From an uncultured Bacteroidaceae bacterium (GTDB taxonomy: Bacteria; Bacteroidota; Bacteroidia; Bacteroidales; Bacteroidaceae), in assembly GCA_905235565.1 (NCBI GenBank), contig CAJOLR010000002.1, positions 50,251 through 114,250 on the forward strand: a DNA stretch of 64,000 nt, given 5' to 3'. Positions 26,057 through 35,513 of the stretch are shown here, in pieces; position 1 is the first letter of the stretch, and every line of letters begins with the position of its first letter. The notes below the pieces were generated by a model. That model did no database searches. It saw only the letters and a program-made list of their open reading frames with translations, and was not told the origin of the DNA. Position numbers and translations under genes: made by a program.

Positions 26057-27379
26057 TTACTTGTTGTTGAAGAGAACGTAACTCAATCGCTGCAATGCGG
26101 CTTTCTTGTCACTCTCTTTGATGAGGAATGAAATGTTGTAGTTGCTTCCGCCGTATGAGATCATTCGTACGGGGATATCGGCCAAGGCATCCAATGCGCG
26201 TGACTCGAATCCCAGGTTCTCCCAAATCATATCGCCGACAACGCATACGATGCACATACCGCTGTCTACGGTCACGGTACCGTATTTCTTGAGTTCGGAC
26301 ACGATGTCCTCCAGATGCTTGGTGTTGTCGATAGACATTGATACACCCACCTCGGATGTACAGATCATGTCGATTGATGTACGGTAGGTCTCAAATACCT
26401 CGAACACCTTCTTGAGGAAGCCGTGAGCAAGGAGCATTCGGCTTGACTTGATCTTTATGGCTGTGATGTTCGACTTTGCGGCTACGGCAGCTATGCGGCC
26501 TGGCTCCGAACGGTTGTCAATCAGAGTGCCGGGTGCGGTGGGCTCCATTGTGTTGAGCAGACGCACAGGTATGCCCGCTGCCTTAGCCGGCTGTATGCAG
26601 GTGGGGTGGAGGATCTTGGCTCCGAAGTAAGCAAGCTCGGCGGCCTCCTCAAAGTGCAGATGGCGCACCGGCTGTGTGTTGTCGACCACTCTGGGGTCAT
26701 TGTTGTGCATGCCGTCGATGTCTGTCCATATCTGGATCTCATCGGCCTTGACGGCTGCACCAAGTATGGATGCGGTATAGTCGCTACCTCCACGCTGCAG
26801 GTTGTCGATGTCACCCTGCGCATTGCGGCAGATGAAGCCTTGTGTAATGTATATCTGCATGCCAGGGACTGCCTTAAGGGCCTTTGCGGCATTCTCTGAA
26901 ATGAAGTTCATGTCAGGCTCGGCATCGGCGTCGGTCTTCATGAAGTCAAGGGCGGGCAGGAGAGCGGCCTTGATGCCCTGCTCCTTAAGGTAGCTGGTAA
27001 CCATATAGGTTGAAATCAGCTCACCCTGAGCAAGTATTATTTTCTCTTCCTTCTCGGTGAAGTTGTCCTTGGAGAATGACTGCAGGTATGCAAACTTGTC
27101 TTCCAGGAATTTCTGTACTTCATCCCGGTTGTCATTTTTTGAGAGCAGTTCCGGTACATGGGCGTAATATTTGGCACGCAGACGGTTTATCACATCGTCA
27201 GCACCGGCCTTGTTTCCGCCGTAAAGGTATTGTGCTATCTCTACAAGTGAATTCGTGGTGCCTGACATGGCCGACAGGACTACCAGTTTCTGTTGTCCGT
27301 CTTCTGTTATGAGGCGGCTCACCTCTTTCATTCGCTGCGGACTCCCTACTGATGTTCCGCCGAATTTCAATACTTTCAT
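26057..27379 (-). CDS. lysC: Aspartate kinase, monofunctional
   Basis: Phosphorylates aspartate, committing it to lysine, methionine and threonine synthesis. The 440 residues show the kinase signature KFGGTSVGS (5-13), [10 protein letters not shown], and two C-terminal ACT domains ([20 protein letters not shown] and the region after VSMSID), the usual site of lysine feedback. No homoserine dehydrogenase domain is attached. It lies between ftsE and lysA in the long minus-strand run; the gap to ftsE is 33 bases with no obvious promoter or riboswitch. Confidence 0.96.
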   Translation of the reverse strand: MKVLKFGGTSVGSPQRMKEVSRLITEDGQQKLVVLSAMSGTTNSLVEIAQYLYGGNKAGADDVINRLRAKYYAHVPELLSKNDNRDEVQKFLEDKFAYLQSFSKDNFTEKEEKIILAQGELISTYMVTSYLKEQGIKAALLPALDFMKTDADAEPDMNFISENAAKALKAVPGMQIYITQGFICRNAQGDIDNLQRGGSDYTASILGAAVKADEIQIWTDIDGMHNNDPRVVDNTQPVRHLHFEEAAELAYFGAKILHPTCIQPAKAAGIPVRLLNTMEPTAPGTLIDNRSEPGRIAAVAAKSNITAIKIKSSRMLLAHGFLKKVFEVFETYRTSIDMICTSEVGVSMSIDNTKHLEDIVSELKKYGTVTVDSGMCIVCVVGDMIWENLGFESRALDALADIPVRMISYGGSNYNISFLIKESDKKAALQRLSYVLFNNK

Positions 27380-27412
27380 GTTATGGTCGTTTATGTACTT
27401 GGTTTTTCAAAT

Positions 27413-28111
27413 TCAATTCTCAGCTGTTCCCGCATTGGAATCTACAATCAGCTTGCGTCCCTCGCATTTGAACACGCGGCCAGGGAACTCGTCAATCCAC
27501 TGCAGATTATGGGTGATCATCAGGATCGTGGTTCCGGTCTGTCCGACCTTGTGCAGGATCTCCATGATCTGGCGTCCGGTTTCAGGGTCAAGGTTTCCGG
27601 TAGGCTCATCGGCCAGGATAAGTTTGGGGTCGTTAAGCAGTGCGCGTGCTATGCAGATGCGCTGCTGTTCTCCGCCAGACAGCTCATGGGGCATCTTGTA
27701 GCCTTTGGTGTCCATTCCTACCATGGCCAGGACCTGGAATATTTTCTGGTGTATGAGCTTCTTGTCTTTCCAACCCGTGGATTTGAGTACGAAACTCAGA
27801 TTATCAAAAACGTTACGGTCGGTAAGCAGTTGGAAATCCTGGAACACTATTCCCATCTGGCGGCGCAGACGTGGTATCTGGCGTTTCTTCATGGCCGCCA
27901 GGTCCATTCCGAGAACTATTGCGTGGCTGTCCGGCATGGGGCAGAGTACATCCAGTTCACAGTAGAGTGTCTTGAAAAGTGAGCTTTTGCCTGATCCGAC
28001 CTTTCCTATCAGATAGACAAAATCACCCTCCTGTACCGTGAATGTCACGTCGCCAAGGACGAACATGTCCTCCTGGCGGACCTCAACGTTGCGATAATCG
28101 ATTATATCCAT
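27413..28111 (-). CDS. ftsE: FtsE-like ABC transporter ATP-binding protein
   Basis: A 232-residue ABC ATPase with Walker [10 protein letters not shown] (36-44), signature LSGGEQQR, Walker [10 protein letters not shown] and switch THN. Length and sequence fit FtsE, which with FtsX controls peptidoglycan hydrolases at division, or the closely related LolD. No permease is adjacent, so the assignment is from similarity. Its start codon immediately follows the hisIE stop (TAAATG), placing a division or transport ATPase in the middle of a histidine-lysine run. Confidence 0.82.
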   Translation of the reverse strand: MDIIDYRNVEVRQEDMFVLGDVTFTVQEGDFVYLIGKVGSGKSSLFKTLYCELDVLCPMPDSHAIVLGMDLAAMKKRQIPRLRRQMGIVFQDFQLLTDRNVFDNLSFVLKSTGWKDKKLIHQKIFQVLAMVGMDTKGYKMPHELSGGEQQRICIARALLNDPKLILADEPTGNLDPETGRQIMEILHKVGQTGTTILMITHNLQWIDEFPGRVFKCEGRKLIVDSNAGTAEN

Positions 28112-28708
28112 TTACTCCTTATGGCGTTTTACAAGTTCGGCGGCAAGCTCCTCAATGCGGTGTCCCTTTGAGGTAAGCAGAACAATGAGGTGGTAAATCA
28201 GGTCCGATGCCTCATAGATCAGGCGGTCATCAGTGCCGTTTGTGGCCTCGATGACTGTTTCCACGGCCTCTTCGCCAACCTTCTGGGCCATACGGTTAAC
28301 TCCACTCTTGAAAAGTGAAGTGGTGTATGAACCTTCGGGCATCTCCTTGAAGCGGCGGTCAATGAAATCCTGCAGGTAAGAGAGGAAGTTCAGGTCAACT
28401 GAGTTCTGCTCGTTCCAGCATGTATCGGCACCGGTGTGGCATACCGGGCCATCAGGACGTGCCTTGATGAGCAGGGTGTCCTTGTCGCAATCCAGCAGGA
28501 TATCTTTTACGTTAAGATAGTTGCCGCTGGTTTCTCCTTTTGTCCAAAGGCAGTTTCTGGTGCGGCTCCAGAATGTGACTTTTCCGGTTTCGACGGTCTT
28601 ATCATAGGCCTCCCTGTTCATGAAACCAAGCATCAGGACCTTGCGTGTTACATTGTCCTGAACGATTGCGGGCACAAGACCGCCCATCTTTTCAAAATCT
28701 ATATCCAT
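28112..28708 (-). CDS. hisIE: Bifunctional phosphoribosyl-AMP cyclohydrolase / phosphoribosyl-ATP pyrophosphatase
   Basis: Catalyses histidine steps 2 and 3. The HisI half (about 1-105) has FWSRTRNCLWTKGETSGN and the zinc/magnesium-binding DGPVCHTGADTCW. The HisE half (about 110-198) has the pyrophosphatase helices KVGEEAVETVIEA and LIYEASDLIYHLIVLL. The fusion is the common arrangement in Bacteroidota and Enterobacteria. It starts ten bases after hisF. Confidence 0.96.
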   Translation of the reverse strand: MDIDFEKMGGLVPAIVQDNVTRKVLMLGFMNREAYDKTVETGKVTFWSRTRNCLWTKGETSGNYLNVKDILLDCDKDTLLIKARPDGPVCHTGADTCWNEQNSVDLNFLSYLQDFIDRRFKEMPEGSYTTSLFKSGVNRMAQKVGEEAVETVIEATNGTDDRLIYEASDLIYHLIVLLTSKGHRIEELAAELVKRHKE

Positions 28709-28718
28709 TTTGGTATAA

Positions 28719-29474
28719 TTATAATCTAATCGGAATATTCAAACCGCAAAGGTACTGCTTTAATTCGGGAATCGGTATTTCTCCAAAATGAAAAACGCTT
28801 GCAGCCAGTGCGGCATCGGCGTGACCCTCTATGAAAGCGTCCCTGAAATGCTCCTTGGCGCCAGCTCCGCCCGATGCTATCACAGGGATGCTCAGATTGT
28901 CCGAAAGATACCGCAGGGCCTCATTGGCAAATCCCTGCTTGACTCCGTCGTGGTCCATGCTGGTAAACAGGATTTCACCTGCACCGCGCTGCTGAGCCTC
29001 CCGGGCCCATTCAAACAGCATGCGGTCTGTGGGTACGCGGCCACCGTTAAGGAAACAGCGCCACCCCTCATCGGTCTGCTTTGCGTCAATGGCAACTACG
29101 CATACCTGCGATCCGAAATTCAGAGCTATCCGGTCAATGAGCCCGGGGTCCTTTATGGCGGCCGAGTTGACCGATACCTTATCGGCTCCGGCCTTTAGGA
29201 GACGCTCCACGTCCTTTAGCTCATGTATACCGCCGCCTACGGTAAAGGGAATGGATATGCCGGCGGCTATGCGCTCTACTAATTCTGTAAAAGTTTTTCT
29301 GTCTTCAAAAGAAGCCGTTATATCCAGGAATACCAGCTCGTCGGCCCCCTGCCGGCTGTAGAGCCTGCCAAGTTCAACGGGATCTCCCGCATCACGCAGG
29401 TTTACAAAATTGGTACCCTTGACAGTGCGTCCGTCACATATGTCCAGACAGGGTATTATTCTCTTTGCTAACAT
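28719..29474 (-). CDS. hisF: Imidazole glycerol phosphate synthase, cyclase subunit
   Basis: Uses ammonia from HisH to form imidazole glycerol phosphate and AICAR from PRFAR. The 251-residue barrel has the catalytic aspartates in IPCLDICDG and VVAIDAKQ, and the phosphate-binding segments TVGGGIH and [10 protein letters not shown]. The length is normal. It starts three bases after hisA, and its partner HisH is encoded two genes upstream in the same run. Confidence 0.97.
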   Translation of the reverse strand: MLAKRIIPCLDICDGRTVKGTNFVNLRDAGDPVELGRLYSRQGADELVFLDITASFEDRKTFTELVERIAAGISIPFTVGGGIHELKDVERLLKAGADKVSVNSAAIKDPGLIDRIALNFGSQVCVVAIDAKQTDEGWRCFLNGGRVPTDRMLFEWAREAQQRGAGEILFTSMDHDGVKQGFANEALRYLSDNLSIPVIASGGAGAKEHFRDAFIEGHADAALAASVFHFGEIPIPELKQYLCGLNIPIRL

Positions 29475-29477
29475 GAC

Positions 29478-30200
29478 TTATTCCTGGCTTAATCCTGATA
29501 GTTGCTCAAGTGTTATCCGTCCCTCATAATAGGCTTTTCCAACTATGGCTGCAGGCAAACCGGCTTCCTTCAGGTCCAGAAAGTCCTGTACTGAACTCAC
29601 TCCGCCGCTGGCTATCAGCCATATGCCGGGAAATTCCTCCATCAGGGATCTGTAAAGTCCTATGGACGGCCCCTGGAGCATTCCGTCCCGGTTTATGTCG
29701 GTACATAACACCTGAGTTATTCCTTTGTGCAGATAGTTGCGGATAAAGTCGCTGAGTGACAGTGTGCTGTCCTCTTTCCATCCGTTGACCGATATCTTTC
29801 CGTCACGGGCATCGGCCCCCAGGATGATATGTTCCTGGCCATAGTCCGATATCCATTGGTCCATGAGCTCCGGGTCTGTGACGGCGGTGCTGCCAATCGT
29901 CACCATCGCCGCACCGCAACCCAATGCGGTCTCAAGGTCTGATGTGGTTTTTATTCCGCCTCCGAAGTCAACGGTAAGGTCCGTGTGTCCGGCTATCTTC
30001 TCAAGAGTGGGATAATTGACAATGTGTTTGCTGCGGGCTCCGTCCAGATCCACCAGATGCAGCCTTCTGATGCCGGCATCCTGAAAACGCAGGGCTATAT
30101 CCAGCGGGTTGTCGCCGTAAGTCTTGCATACGTTGTAGTCACCCTTGGTGAGCCGTACGCATTTACCTTCTATTAAGTCTATGGCAGGAATTATCTCCAT
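29478..30200 (-). CDS. hisA: ProFAR isomerase
   Basis: A 240-residue half-barrel-duplicated TIM barrel that performs the Amadori rearrangement of ProFAR to PRFAR. The catalytic aspartate is in IIPAIDLIEGKCVRL, and VDFGGGIKT, VTIGSTAV, TDINRDGMLQGP and IASGGVSS complete the pattern that separates HisA from HisF. It lies five bases after hisH and three before hisF. Confidence 0.97.
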   Translation of the reverse strand: MEIIPAIDLIEGKCVRLTKGDYNVCKTYGDNPLDIALRFQDAGIRRLHLVDLDGARSKHIVNYPTLEKIAGHTDLTVDFGGGIKTTSDLETALGCGAAMVTIGSTAVTDPELMDQWISDYGQEHIILGADARDGKISVNGWKEDSTLSLSDFIRNYLHKGITQVLCTDINRDGMLQGPSIGLYRSLMEEFPGIWLIASGGVSSVQDFLDLKEAGLPAAIVGKAYYEGRITLEQLSGLSQE

Positions 30201-30205
30201 TGGTA

Positions 30206-30796
30206 TTATATGTCAAGAAAATTCTTAAGTATGCGCTCTCCTGTGCCACCGCTCTTCTCAGGGTGGAACTGTGTGGCGTAGAAATTATCTTTGTGCAGCG
30301 ATGCACTGAAAGGAAGTATGTATTCGGTCTCAGCTGCCGTCCAGTCACAAACCGGAACATAGAAACTGTGCACAAAATATACGAATTCAGGCTTGCTGAA
30401 CCCTTTGAACAATCCCTGTCCGTCGGTCTTAATGGTGTTCCAACCCATATGCGGAACCTTGTTCTCATGACTTTGGGGAATGAATTTGAGCACAGGAACG
30501 TCAAAAATGCCCAGACACTCAGCGTCTCCCTCCTCGCTGCGGCTGCACATGAGCTGTTGGCCCAGGCAGATTCCCAGGACGGGTTGCTTGAGATCCCTTA
30601 TCAGCAGGTCCAGTTTGCGGGCTTTGAGGTACTCCATTGTGGTGCTGGCTTCACCGACTCCCGGGAAAATGACTTTATCGGCTCCTCTCAGTTCCTCTTC
30701 TTTGTCGGTCAGCAGAGCAGTCACGCCAAGTCTCCCCAGCGCATTTATGACCGAGTGTATGTTTCCGGCATTGTATTTGACTATTGCTAAGTTCAT
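30206..30796 (-). CDS. hisH: Imidazole glycerol phosphate synthase, glutaminase subunit
   Basis: Class I glutamine amidotransferase that feeds ammonia to HisF. The 196 residues have the nucleophile Cys77 in VLGICLGQQLM and the His-Glu pair in QFHPEKSG (His178, Glu180), and open with the family motif IVKYNAGNIHSV. First gene of the minus-strand run hisH-hisA-hisF-hisIE-ftsE-lysC-lysA. hisG, D, C and B are not in the window. Confidence 0.97.
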   Translation of the reverse strand: MNLAIVKYNAGNIHSVINALGRLGVTALLTDKEEELRGADKVIFPGVGEASTTMEYLKARKLDLLIRDLKQPVLGICLGQQLMCSRSEEGDAECLGIFDVPVLKFIPQSHENKVPHMGWNTIKTDGQGLFKGFSKPEFVYFVHSFYVPVCDWTAAETEYILPFSASLHKDNFYATQFHPEKSGGTGERILKNFLDI

Positions 30797-30823
30797 AAAG
30801 TGTCGGTATCTGTTTTTCAGCCG

Positions 30824-30831
30824 CGAAGTTA
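30824..30831 (-). promoter_or_regulatory. Predicted promoter (-7 box) of the his-ftsE-lys run
   Basis: TAACTTCG on the minus strand, 27 bases before the hisH start. No other promoter-like box was noticed in the short gaps downstream, so it may serve all seven genes. Confidence 0.45.
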
Positions 30832-30875
30832 CTAAAAATGATGTCTACCATCCTCAAACTTAATAATAAAATGAG

Positions 30876-30883
30876 TAAATTTG
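30876..30883 (+). promoter_or_regulatory. Predicted ileS promoter (-7 box)
   Basis: TAAATTTG, 64 bases before the ileS start. The leader of about 58 bases is longer than most in the window, but I see no T-box or strong hairpin in it. Confidence 0.5.
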
Positions 30884-30947
30884 CGGCAAATTACGGGAAG
30901 GGACTTCTGTAATGTAGTAGCAATAGTTTGATTATCAAAAGATTATA

Positions 30948-33900
30948 ATGAAAAAGTTCGCTGAGCGTGGACAGTTGGACCTGTCAAAGGTCAACAAGGA
31001 GGTGTTGGAAGACTGGCTTAAGGAGGATCTTTTCAGCCGCAGCATAAAGGAGCGTGAAGGATTTCCTTCATTTGTATTCTATGAGGGTCCTCCCTCGGCA
31101 AACGGAATGCCAGGTATCCACCACGTCATGGCACGTACCATCAAGGACACATTCTGCCGTTACAAGACCATGTGCGGCTACCAGGTTAACCGCAAGGCAG
31201 GTTGGGATACCCACGGACTGCCGGTTGAACTTGGCGTAGAGAAGAAACTGGGCATAACCAAGGAGGATATAGGCAAAAAGATTTCGGTGGATGACTATAA
31301 CCTTAACTGCCGTACCGAGGTTATGAAGTACAAGGAGCACTGGAGTGACCTGACTCAGAAAATCGGTTACTGGGTAGACCTTGACAACCCCTATATCACA
31401 TACGATAACCGTTACATCGAGACCCTGTGGTGGCTGCTCAAGCAGCTTTACGGCAAGGGTTATCTTTATAAAGGATATACTATCCAGCCTTACTCACCCG
31501 CAGCTGGTACCGGACTTTCAAGCCATGAACTGAACCAGCCCGGCTGCTACCGTGACGTGAAGGATACCACCGTGACCGCTCAGTTCACCATGACTGATCC
31601 CAAGCCGGAAATGAAAGGCTGGGGCACGCCCGTGTTCCTGGCATGGACCACAACCCCGTGGACACTGCCTTCAAACACCGCTCTGTGCGTAGGCAATAAG
31701 ATTGATTACGTCGCAGTCCGCACTTACAATCCTTATAACGGCCAGCCTGTAACCGCCGTTATGGCTAAGGAACGTCTCAGCGCTTACCTTGATCCCAAGG
31801 GTGCAGAACTGGCACTTGACTCTTATAAGCAGGGCGATAAGGTTATTCCTTATCAGATAGTTGGAGAGTACAAGGGCGCCGACCTGGTGGGCATGCATTA
31901 CAATCAGCTGTTCCCGTGGGTTAAGCCCGTATTCAAGGCCGATGACGGAACAATTCAGACATCAGATGCCGGTTTCCGCGTAATCCCCGGTGACTACGTA
32001 ACCACTGAGGACGGTACCGGTATAGTACATATAGCACCCACATTCGGTGCCGATGACGCATTCGTGGCCAAGGCCGCAGGCATACCTTCACTCTTTATGA
32101 TCAACCGCAAGATGGAAACCCGTCCCATGGTTGACTTTACCGGTAAGTACTGGCTCATGGATGAGCTGGATCCCGACTTCGTAAAGAACTGCGTCAACGC
32201 AGACCTCTATAAGGAGTATCAGGGTGCTTACGTAAAGAACGCATATGATCCCAAGTTCAACGAGGGCGGCAAGTATGACGAGGCTGCAGCCCAGAAGGCC
32301 GAGGACCTGAACGTATATCTGTGCATCCGCATGAAGCAGGAGGGCACGGCATTCAAGATAGAGAAGCATATCCACAATTATCCCCACTGCTGGCGTACCG
32401 ACAAGCCTGTGCTCTACTACCCTCTGGACAGCTGGTTCATCAAGGCATCTGCCGCCCGTGACAGGATGATTGAACTCAACAACACCATCAAGTGGAAACC
32501 GGAGTCAACCGGTACAGGCCGTTTCGGCAAGTGGCTTGAGAACCTGAATGACTGGAACCTGAGCCGAAGCCGCTACTGGGGTACTCCGCTGCCCATCTGG
32601 CGCAACGATGAGGGTGATGAACTCTGCATCGGCTCAGTTGAGGAGCTCTACAATGAAATAGAAAAATCTGTCAAGGCCGGCATAATGAAATCCAACCCGT
32701 TCAAGGATAAGGGATTCCAGCCCGGTGTATATACTCAGGAGAATTATGACAGGATTGACCTGCACCGCCCGTACGTTGATGACATCGTATTGGTATCAGA
32801 GGCAGGCCGTGCAATGAAACGTGAACTTGACCTGATAGACGTATGGTTTGACAGCGGTGCCATGCCGTTCGCCCAGATGCACTATCCGTTTGAGAATAAG
32901 GAACTCATAGATAACGGCACCGTATTCCCGGCCGATTTCATTGCCGAGGGCGTTGACCAGACACGCGGCTGGTTCTATACGCTTCATGCCATTGCCACTA
33001 TGGTAAAGGGCAGCGTATCGTTCAAGACCGTAATATCAAACGGTCTGGTCCTGGACAAGAACGGCAACAAGATGTCCAAGCGTCTGGGCAATGCCGTTGA
33101 TCCGTTCGAGGAGATAGATAAGTTCGGCAGCGATGCCTTGCGCTGGTACATGATAACCAACGCCCAGCCTTGGGATAACCTCAAGTTCGATGAGGAGGGC
33201 GTGAAGGATGTTACCCGCAAGTTCTTCGGCACACTGCACAACACATACAAGTTCTTTGCCCAGTACGCCAATGTGGACGGCTTTGACAATTCGGCCGCAC
33301 AGATTCCGGTTTCAGAGCGTCCTGTGATGGACCGCTGGATACTGAGTGAACTCAACTCACTGACCAAGGGCGTGCGCGAGAGCCTTGACGACTACGAGCC
33401 CACACGTGCCGGCCGTCTGATTTCCGGATTTGTAAATGACTACCTGTCCAACTGGTACGTTCACCTGACCCGTGACCGTTACTGGGGCAGCAGCATGAGT
33501 GCTGACAAGCTGGCCGCATATCAGACACTTTATACCTGCCTTGAGACTGTGGCCCGTCTGATGTCACCCATAGCTCCGTTCTATGCCGACCGTCTGTTCC
33601 GTGACCTTACCGCCGTATGCAAAAATTCTCCGGCCTCTGTTCATCTGGCCGAGTATCCCAAGTGTGATGATAAACTGGTTGACAGGGAACTGGAGACCCG
33701 TATGGAACTTGCACAGAAACTCACATCCATGGTGCTGGCCCTGCGTAAGCGTGATGATGTTAAGATCAACGTGCGCAAGCCGTTGCAGAAGATACTGATC
33801 CCCGTTACTGCCGAACTACGCTCACACCTGGAGCCCGTCAAGGAGCTTATCCGCGATGAGGTCAACGTAAAGGAGGTTGAGTTTGTGGAGGGTGCCACCA

Positions 33901-34430
33901 GCGTCCTGGTCAAGAAGGTCAAGTGCAACTTCAAGATCCTGGGCAAGAAGTTCGGCCCGCTTATGAAGGGTGTAGCCGTAGCTGTCCAGAACATGAGCCA
34001 GGAGGATGTGGCCAGACTGGAGCAGGAGGGCAGCTATACATTTGACATAAACGGCACTCCCGCCACTGTCGATACCACCGAGGTTGAGATTTTCAGCGAG
34101 GATATTCCGGGCTGGGTAGTAGCCAACGAGGGTACACTGACAGTCGCTCTGGATATCCAGCTGACCGATGAACTCAAACGCGAAGGAATTGCCCGTGAGC
34201 TCAAGAAACGTATTCAGGATGTACGTAAACTTACAGGTCTTGAGATAACTGACCGCATCATGGTCCGCCTGGAGTCAAACTCTCAGACCGATGCCGCCGT
34301 ACGAGAATATGAGGAGTGGATAAAGAGTCAGGTCCTCGCCGATACAATCGAAATCGTACCTGCTCTTGACAAGTTTGAGGATATCTCTTTCGATGAGTAT
34401 TCACTGAAAGTTCAAATAGAGAAAATTTAA
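30948..34430 (+). CDS. ileS: Isoleucine--tRNA ligase, eukaryote-like (type 2)
   Basis: Charges tRNA-Ile; class I synthetase with editing domain. At 1160 residues it is in the long, eukaryote-like group. The first signature motif reads GIHH (56-59) in ANGMPGIHHVMART where most class I enzymes have HIGH, so the first histidine and the glycine are swapped. The second signature is KMSKR at 708-712. The editing domain (TTPWTLPSNTALCVG), the adenylate region (GWDTHGLPVE) and the C-terminal anticodon-binding helices are all present. The GxHH form is linked in published work to very high mupirocin resistance. It leads the run ileS, dksA-like, lspA, DUF4296. Confidence 0.97.
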   Translation: MKKFAERGQLDLSKVNKEVLEDWLKEDLFSRSIKEREGFPSFVFYEGPPSANGMPGIHHVMARTIKDTFCRYKTMCGYQVNRKAGWDTHGLPVELGVEKKLGITKEDIGKKISVDDYNLNCRTEVMKYKEHWSDLTQKIGYWVDLDNPYITYDNRYIETLWWLLKQLYGKGYLYKGYTIQPYSPAAGTGLSSHELNQPGCYRDVKDTTVTAQFTMTDPKPEMKGWGTPVFLAWTTTPWTLPSNTALCVGNKIDYVAVRTYNPYNGQPVTAVMAKERLSAYLDPKGAELALDSYKQGDKVIPYQIVGEYKGADLVGMHYNQLFPWVKPVFKADDGTIQTSDAGFRVIPGDYVTTEDGTGIVHIAPTFGADDAFVAKAAGIPSLFMINRKMETRPMVDFTGKYWLMDELDPDFVKNCVNADLYKEYQGAYVKNAYDPKFNEGGKYDEAAAQKAEDLNVYLCIRMKQEGTAFKIEKHIHNYPHCWRTDKPVLYYPLDSWFIKASAARDRMIELNNTIKWKPESTGTGRFGKWLENLNDWNLSRSRYWGTPLPIWRNDEGDELCIGSVEELYNEIEKSVKAGIMKSNPFKDKGFQPGVYTQENYDRIDLHRPYVDDIVLVSEAGRAMKRELDLIDVWFDSGAMPFAQMHYPFENKELIDNGTVFPADFIAEGVDQTRGWFYTLHAIATMVKGSVSFKTVISNGLVLDKNGNKMSKRLGNAVDPFEEIDKFGSDALRWYMITNAQPWDNLKFDEEGVKDVTRKFFGTLHNTYKFFAQYANVDGFDNSAAQIPVSERPVMDRWILSELNSLTKGVRESLDDYEPTRAGRLISGFVNDYLSNWYVHLTRDRYWGSSMSADKLAAYQTLYTCLETVARLMSPIAPFYADRLFRDLTAVCKNSPASVHLAEYPKCDDKLVDRELETRMELAQKLTSMVLALRKRDDVKINVRKPLQKILIPVTAELRSHLEPVKELIRDEVNVKEVEFVEGATSVLVKKVKCNFKILGKKFGPLMKGVAVAVQNMSQEDVARLEQEGSYTFDINGTPATVDTTEVEIFSEDIPGWVVANEGTLTVALDIQLTDELKREGIARELKKRIQDVRKLTGLEITDRIMVRLESNSQTDAAVREYEEWIKSQVLADTIEIVPALDKFEDISFDEYSLKVQIEKI

Positions 34431-34460
34431 ACCTTAACTACTTAATTAAGAATCCACGCT

Positions 34461-34838
34461 ATGGCAGAGAAGAACCGTTATTCTGATGAGGAACTTGAGG
34501 AGTTCCGTCAGATAATCAATGAAAAGCTGGAAGTTGCCCAGAGAGATTATGATGCTCTCAAAGCCTCTCTTATGAATGCCGACAACAACAGCACGGATGA
34601 CACATCGCCTACATACAAAGTGCTTGAAGAGGGTGCCAACACTCTTTCCAAGGAGGAGACAACCCGTCTGGCTCAGCGTCAGATGAAGTTCATCCAGTCT
34701 CTCCAGGCTGCACTCGTTCGTATTGAGAACAAGACTTACGGCATCTGCCGCGAGACCGGCAAGCTCATCCCCAAGGAGCGTCTGCGTGCCGTACCTCACG
34801 CCACCTTGTGTATAGAGGCCAAGCAGAACAAGCATTGA
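34461..34838 (+). CDS. DksA/TraR-family protein with reduced zinc-finger cysteines
   Basis: A 125-residue protein with a helical hairpin (about 8-90) and the C-terminal finger segment YGICRETGKLIPKERLRAVP. DksA binds the RNA polymerase secondary channel and works with ppGpp. In the canonical finger four cysteines bind zinc; here only Cys96 and Cys117 remain, with Thr99 and Ala120 at the other sites, so tetrahedral Cys4 zinc binding is not possible. The tip of the hairpin also lacks the usual DxxDxA. The position between ileS and lspA is common in Bacteroidales. Called DksA-like because the family identity is clear but the mechanism may differ. Confidence 0.88.
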   Translation: MAEKNRYSDEELEEFRQIINEKLEVAQRDYDALKASLMNADNNSTDDTSPTYKVLEEGANTLSKEETTRLAQRQMKFIQSLQAALVRIENKTYGICRETGKLIPKERLRAVPHATLCIEAKQNKH

Positions 34839-34847
34839 TTCCAGTTA

Positions 34848-35513
34848 ATGGATAACAATAAGAATATCCGTCAGGGGCGTATAGCGCTGATTATCATTTT
34901 TTCAGTGCTGGTAATTGATCAGATCATCAAGATTCTTGTCAAGACCGGTATGTCTCTTGGCGAGAGCATAGATGTGACATCATGGTTCAAGATACTTTTC
35001 GTTGAGAATAACGGCATGGCATTCGGCATGGAGATATTCGGCAAATTTTTCCTCTCCCTGTTCCGTATTTTGGCCATCGGATTCTTTATCTGGTATCTTT
35101 TCAGAATCGTAAACAAAGGGTTTCCTACGGGGTATATAGTAACTGTCTCGTTCATTATAGCGGGGGCATTGGGAAATCTGCTGGATTGTATGTTTTACGG
35201 TCTGTTTTTCAGCAGCAGTACATTCGGTCCTGACGGAACCGCCGCCTTTGTACCGTTTGGTCAGGGGTATGCGCCCTTCCTGTACGGCAAGGTGGTGGAT
35301 ATGTTCTATTTCCCGCTCTGGAAATGGCCTGATTGGGTTCCTCTGGTGGGTGGGGATGTGTTCTTTGAGCCTGTATTCAATTTTGCGGACTCCTGCATAA
35401 CCTGCGGTGTGATAGTCTTGCTGCTGTTCTATACCAGGATAGTCAATATGGGATTCAACTACAGTAACCCTGATGGTCAGGACAAGAACGATGAGGCCGA
35501 TGCTAAGGGTTGA
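34848..35513 (+). CDS. lspA: Lipoprotein signal peptidase (signal peptidase II)
   Basis: Cleaves prolipoproteins before the lipidated cysteine, in the inner membrane. The 221-residue protein has four membrane helices, with catalytic aspartates at 151 (KVVDMFYF) and 181 (FNFADSCITCG), plus VENNGMAFG and GALGNLLD. At 221 residues it exceeds the usual 160 or so because of a roughly 25-residue loop (121-147) before the first catalytic Asp and a charged tail, both common in Bacteroidota. It is nine bases after the dksA-like gene; the next gene starts inside its end. Confidence 0.96.
   Translation: MDNNKNIRQGRIALIIIFSVLVIDQIIKILVKTGMSLGESIDVTSWFKILFVENNGMAFGMEIFGKFFLSLFRILAIGFFIWYLFRIVNKGFPTGYIVTVSFIIAGALGNLLDCMFYGLFFSSSTFGPDGTAAFVPFGQGYAPFLYGKVVDMFYFPLWKWPDWVPLVGGDVFFEPVFNFADSCITCGVIVLLLFYTRIVNMGFNYSNPDGQDKNDEADAKG

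Noticed and set aside
26053..27412. Lysine riboswitch ahead of lysC or lysA
   Set aside because: Gaps are 4 and 33 bases, far too short for the aptamer.
30884..30947. ileS leader examined for a T-box
   Set aside because: About 60 bases, no specifier loop or antiterminator sequence; T-boxes are not expected in Bacteroidota.
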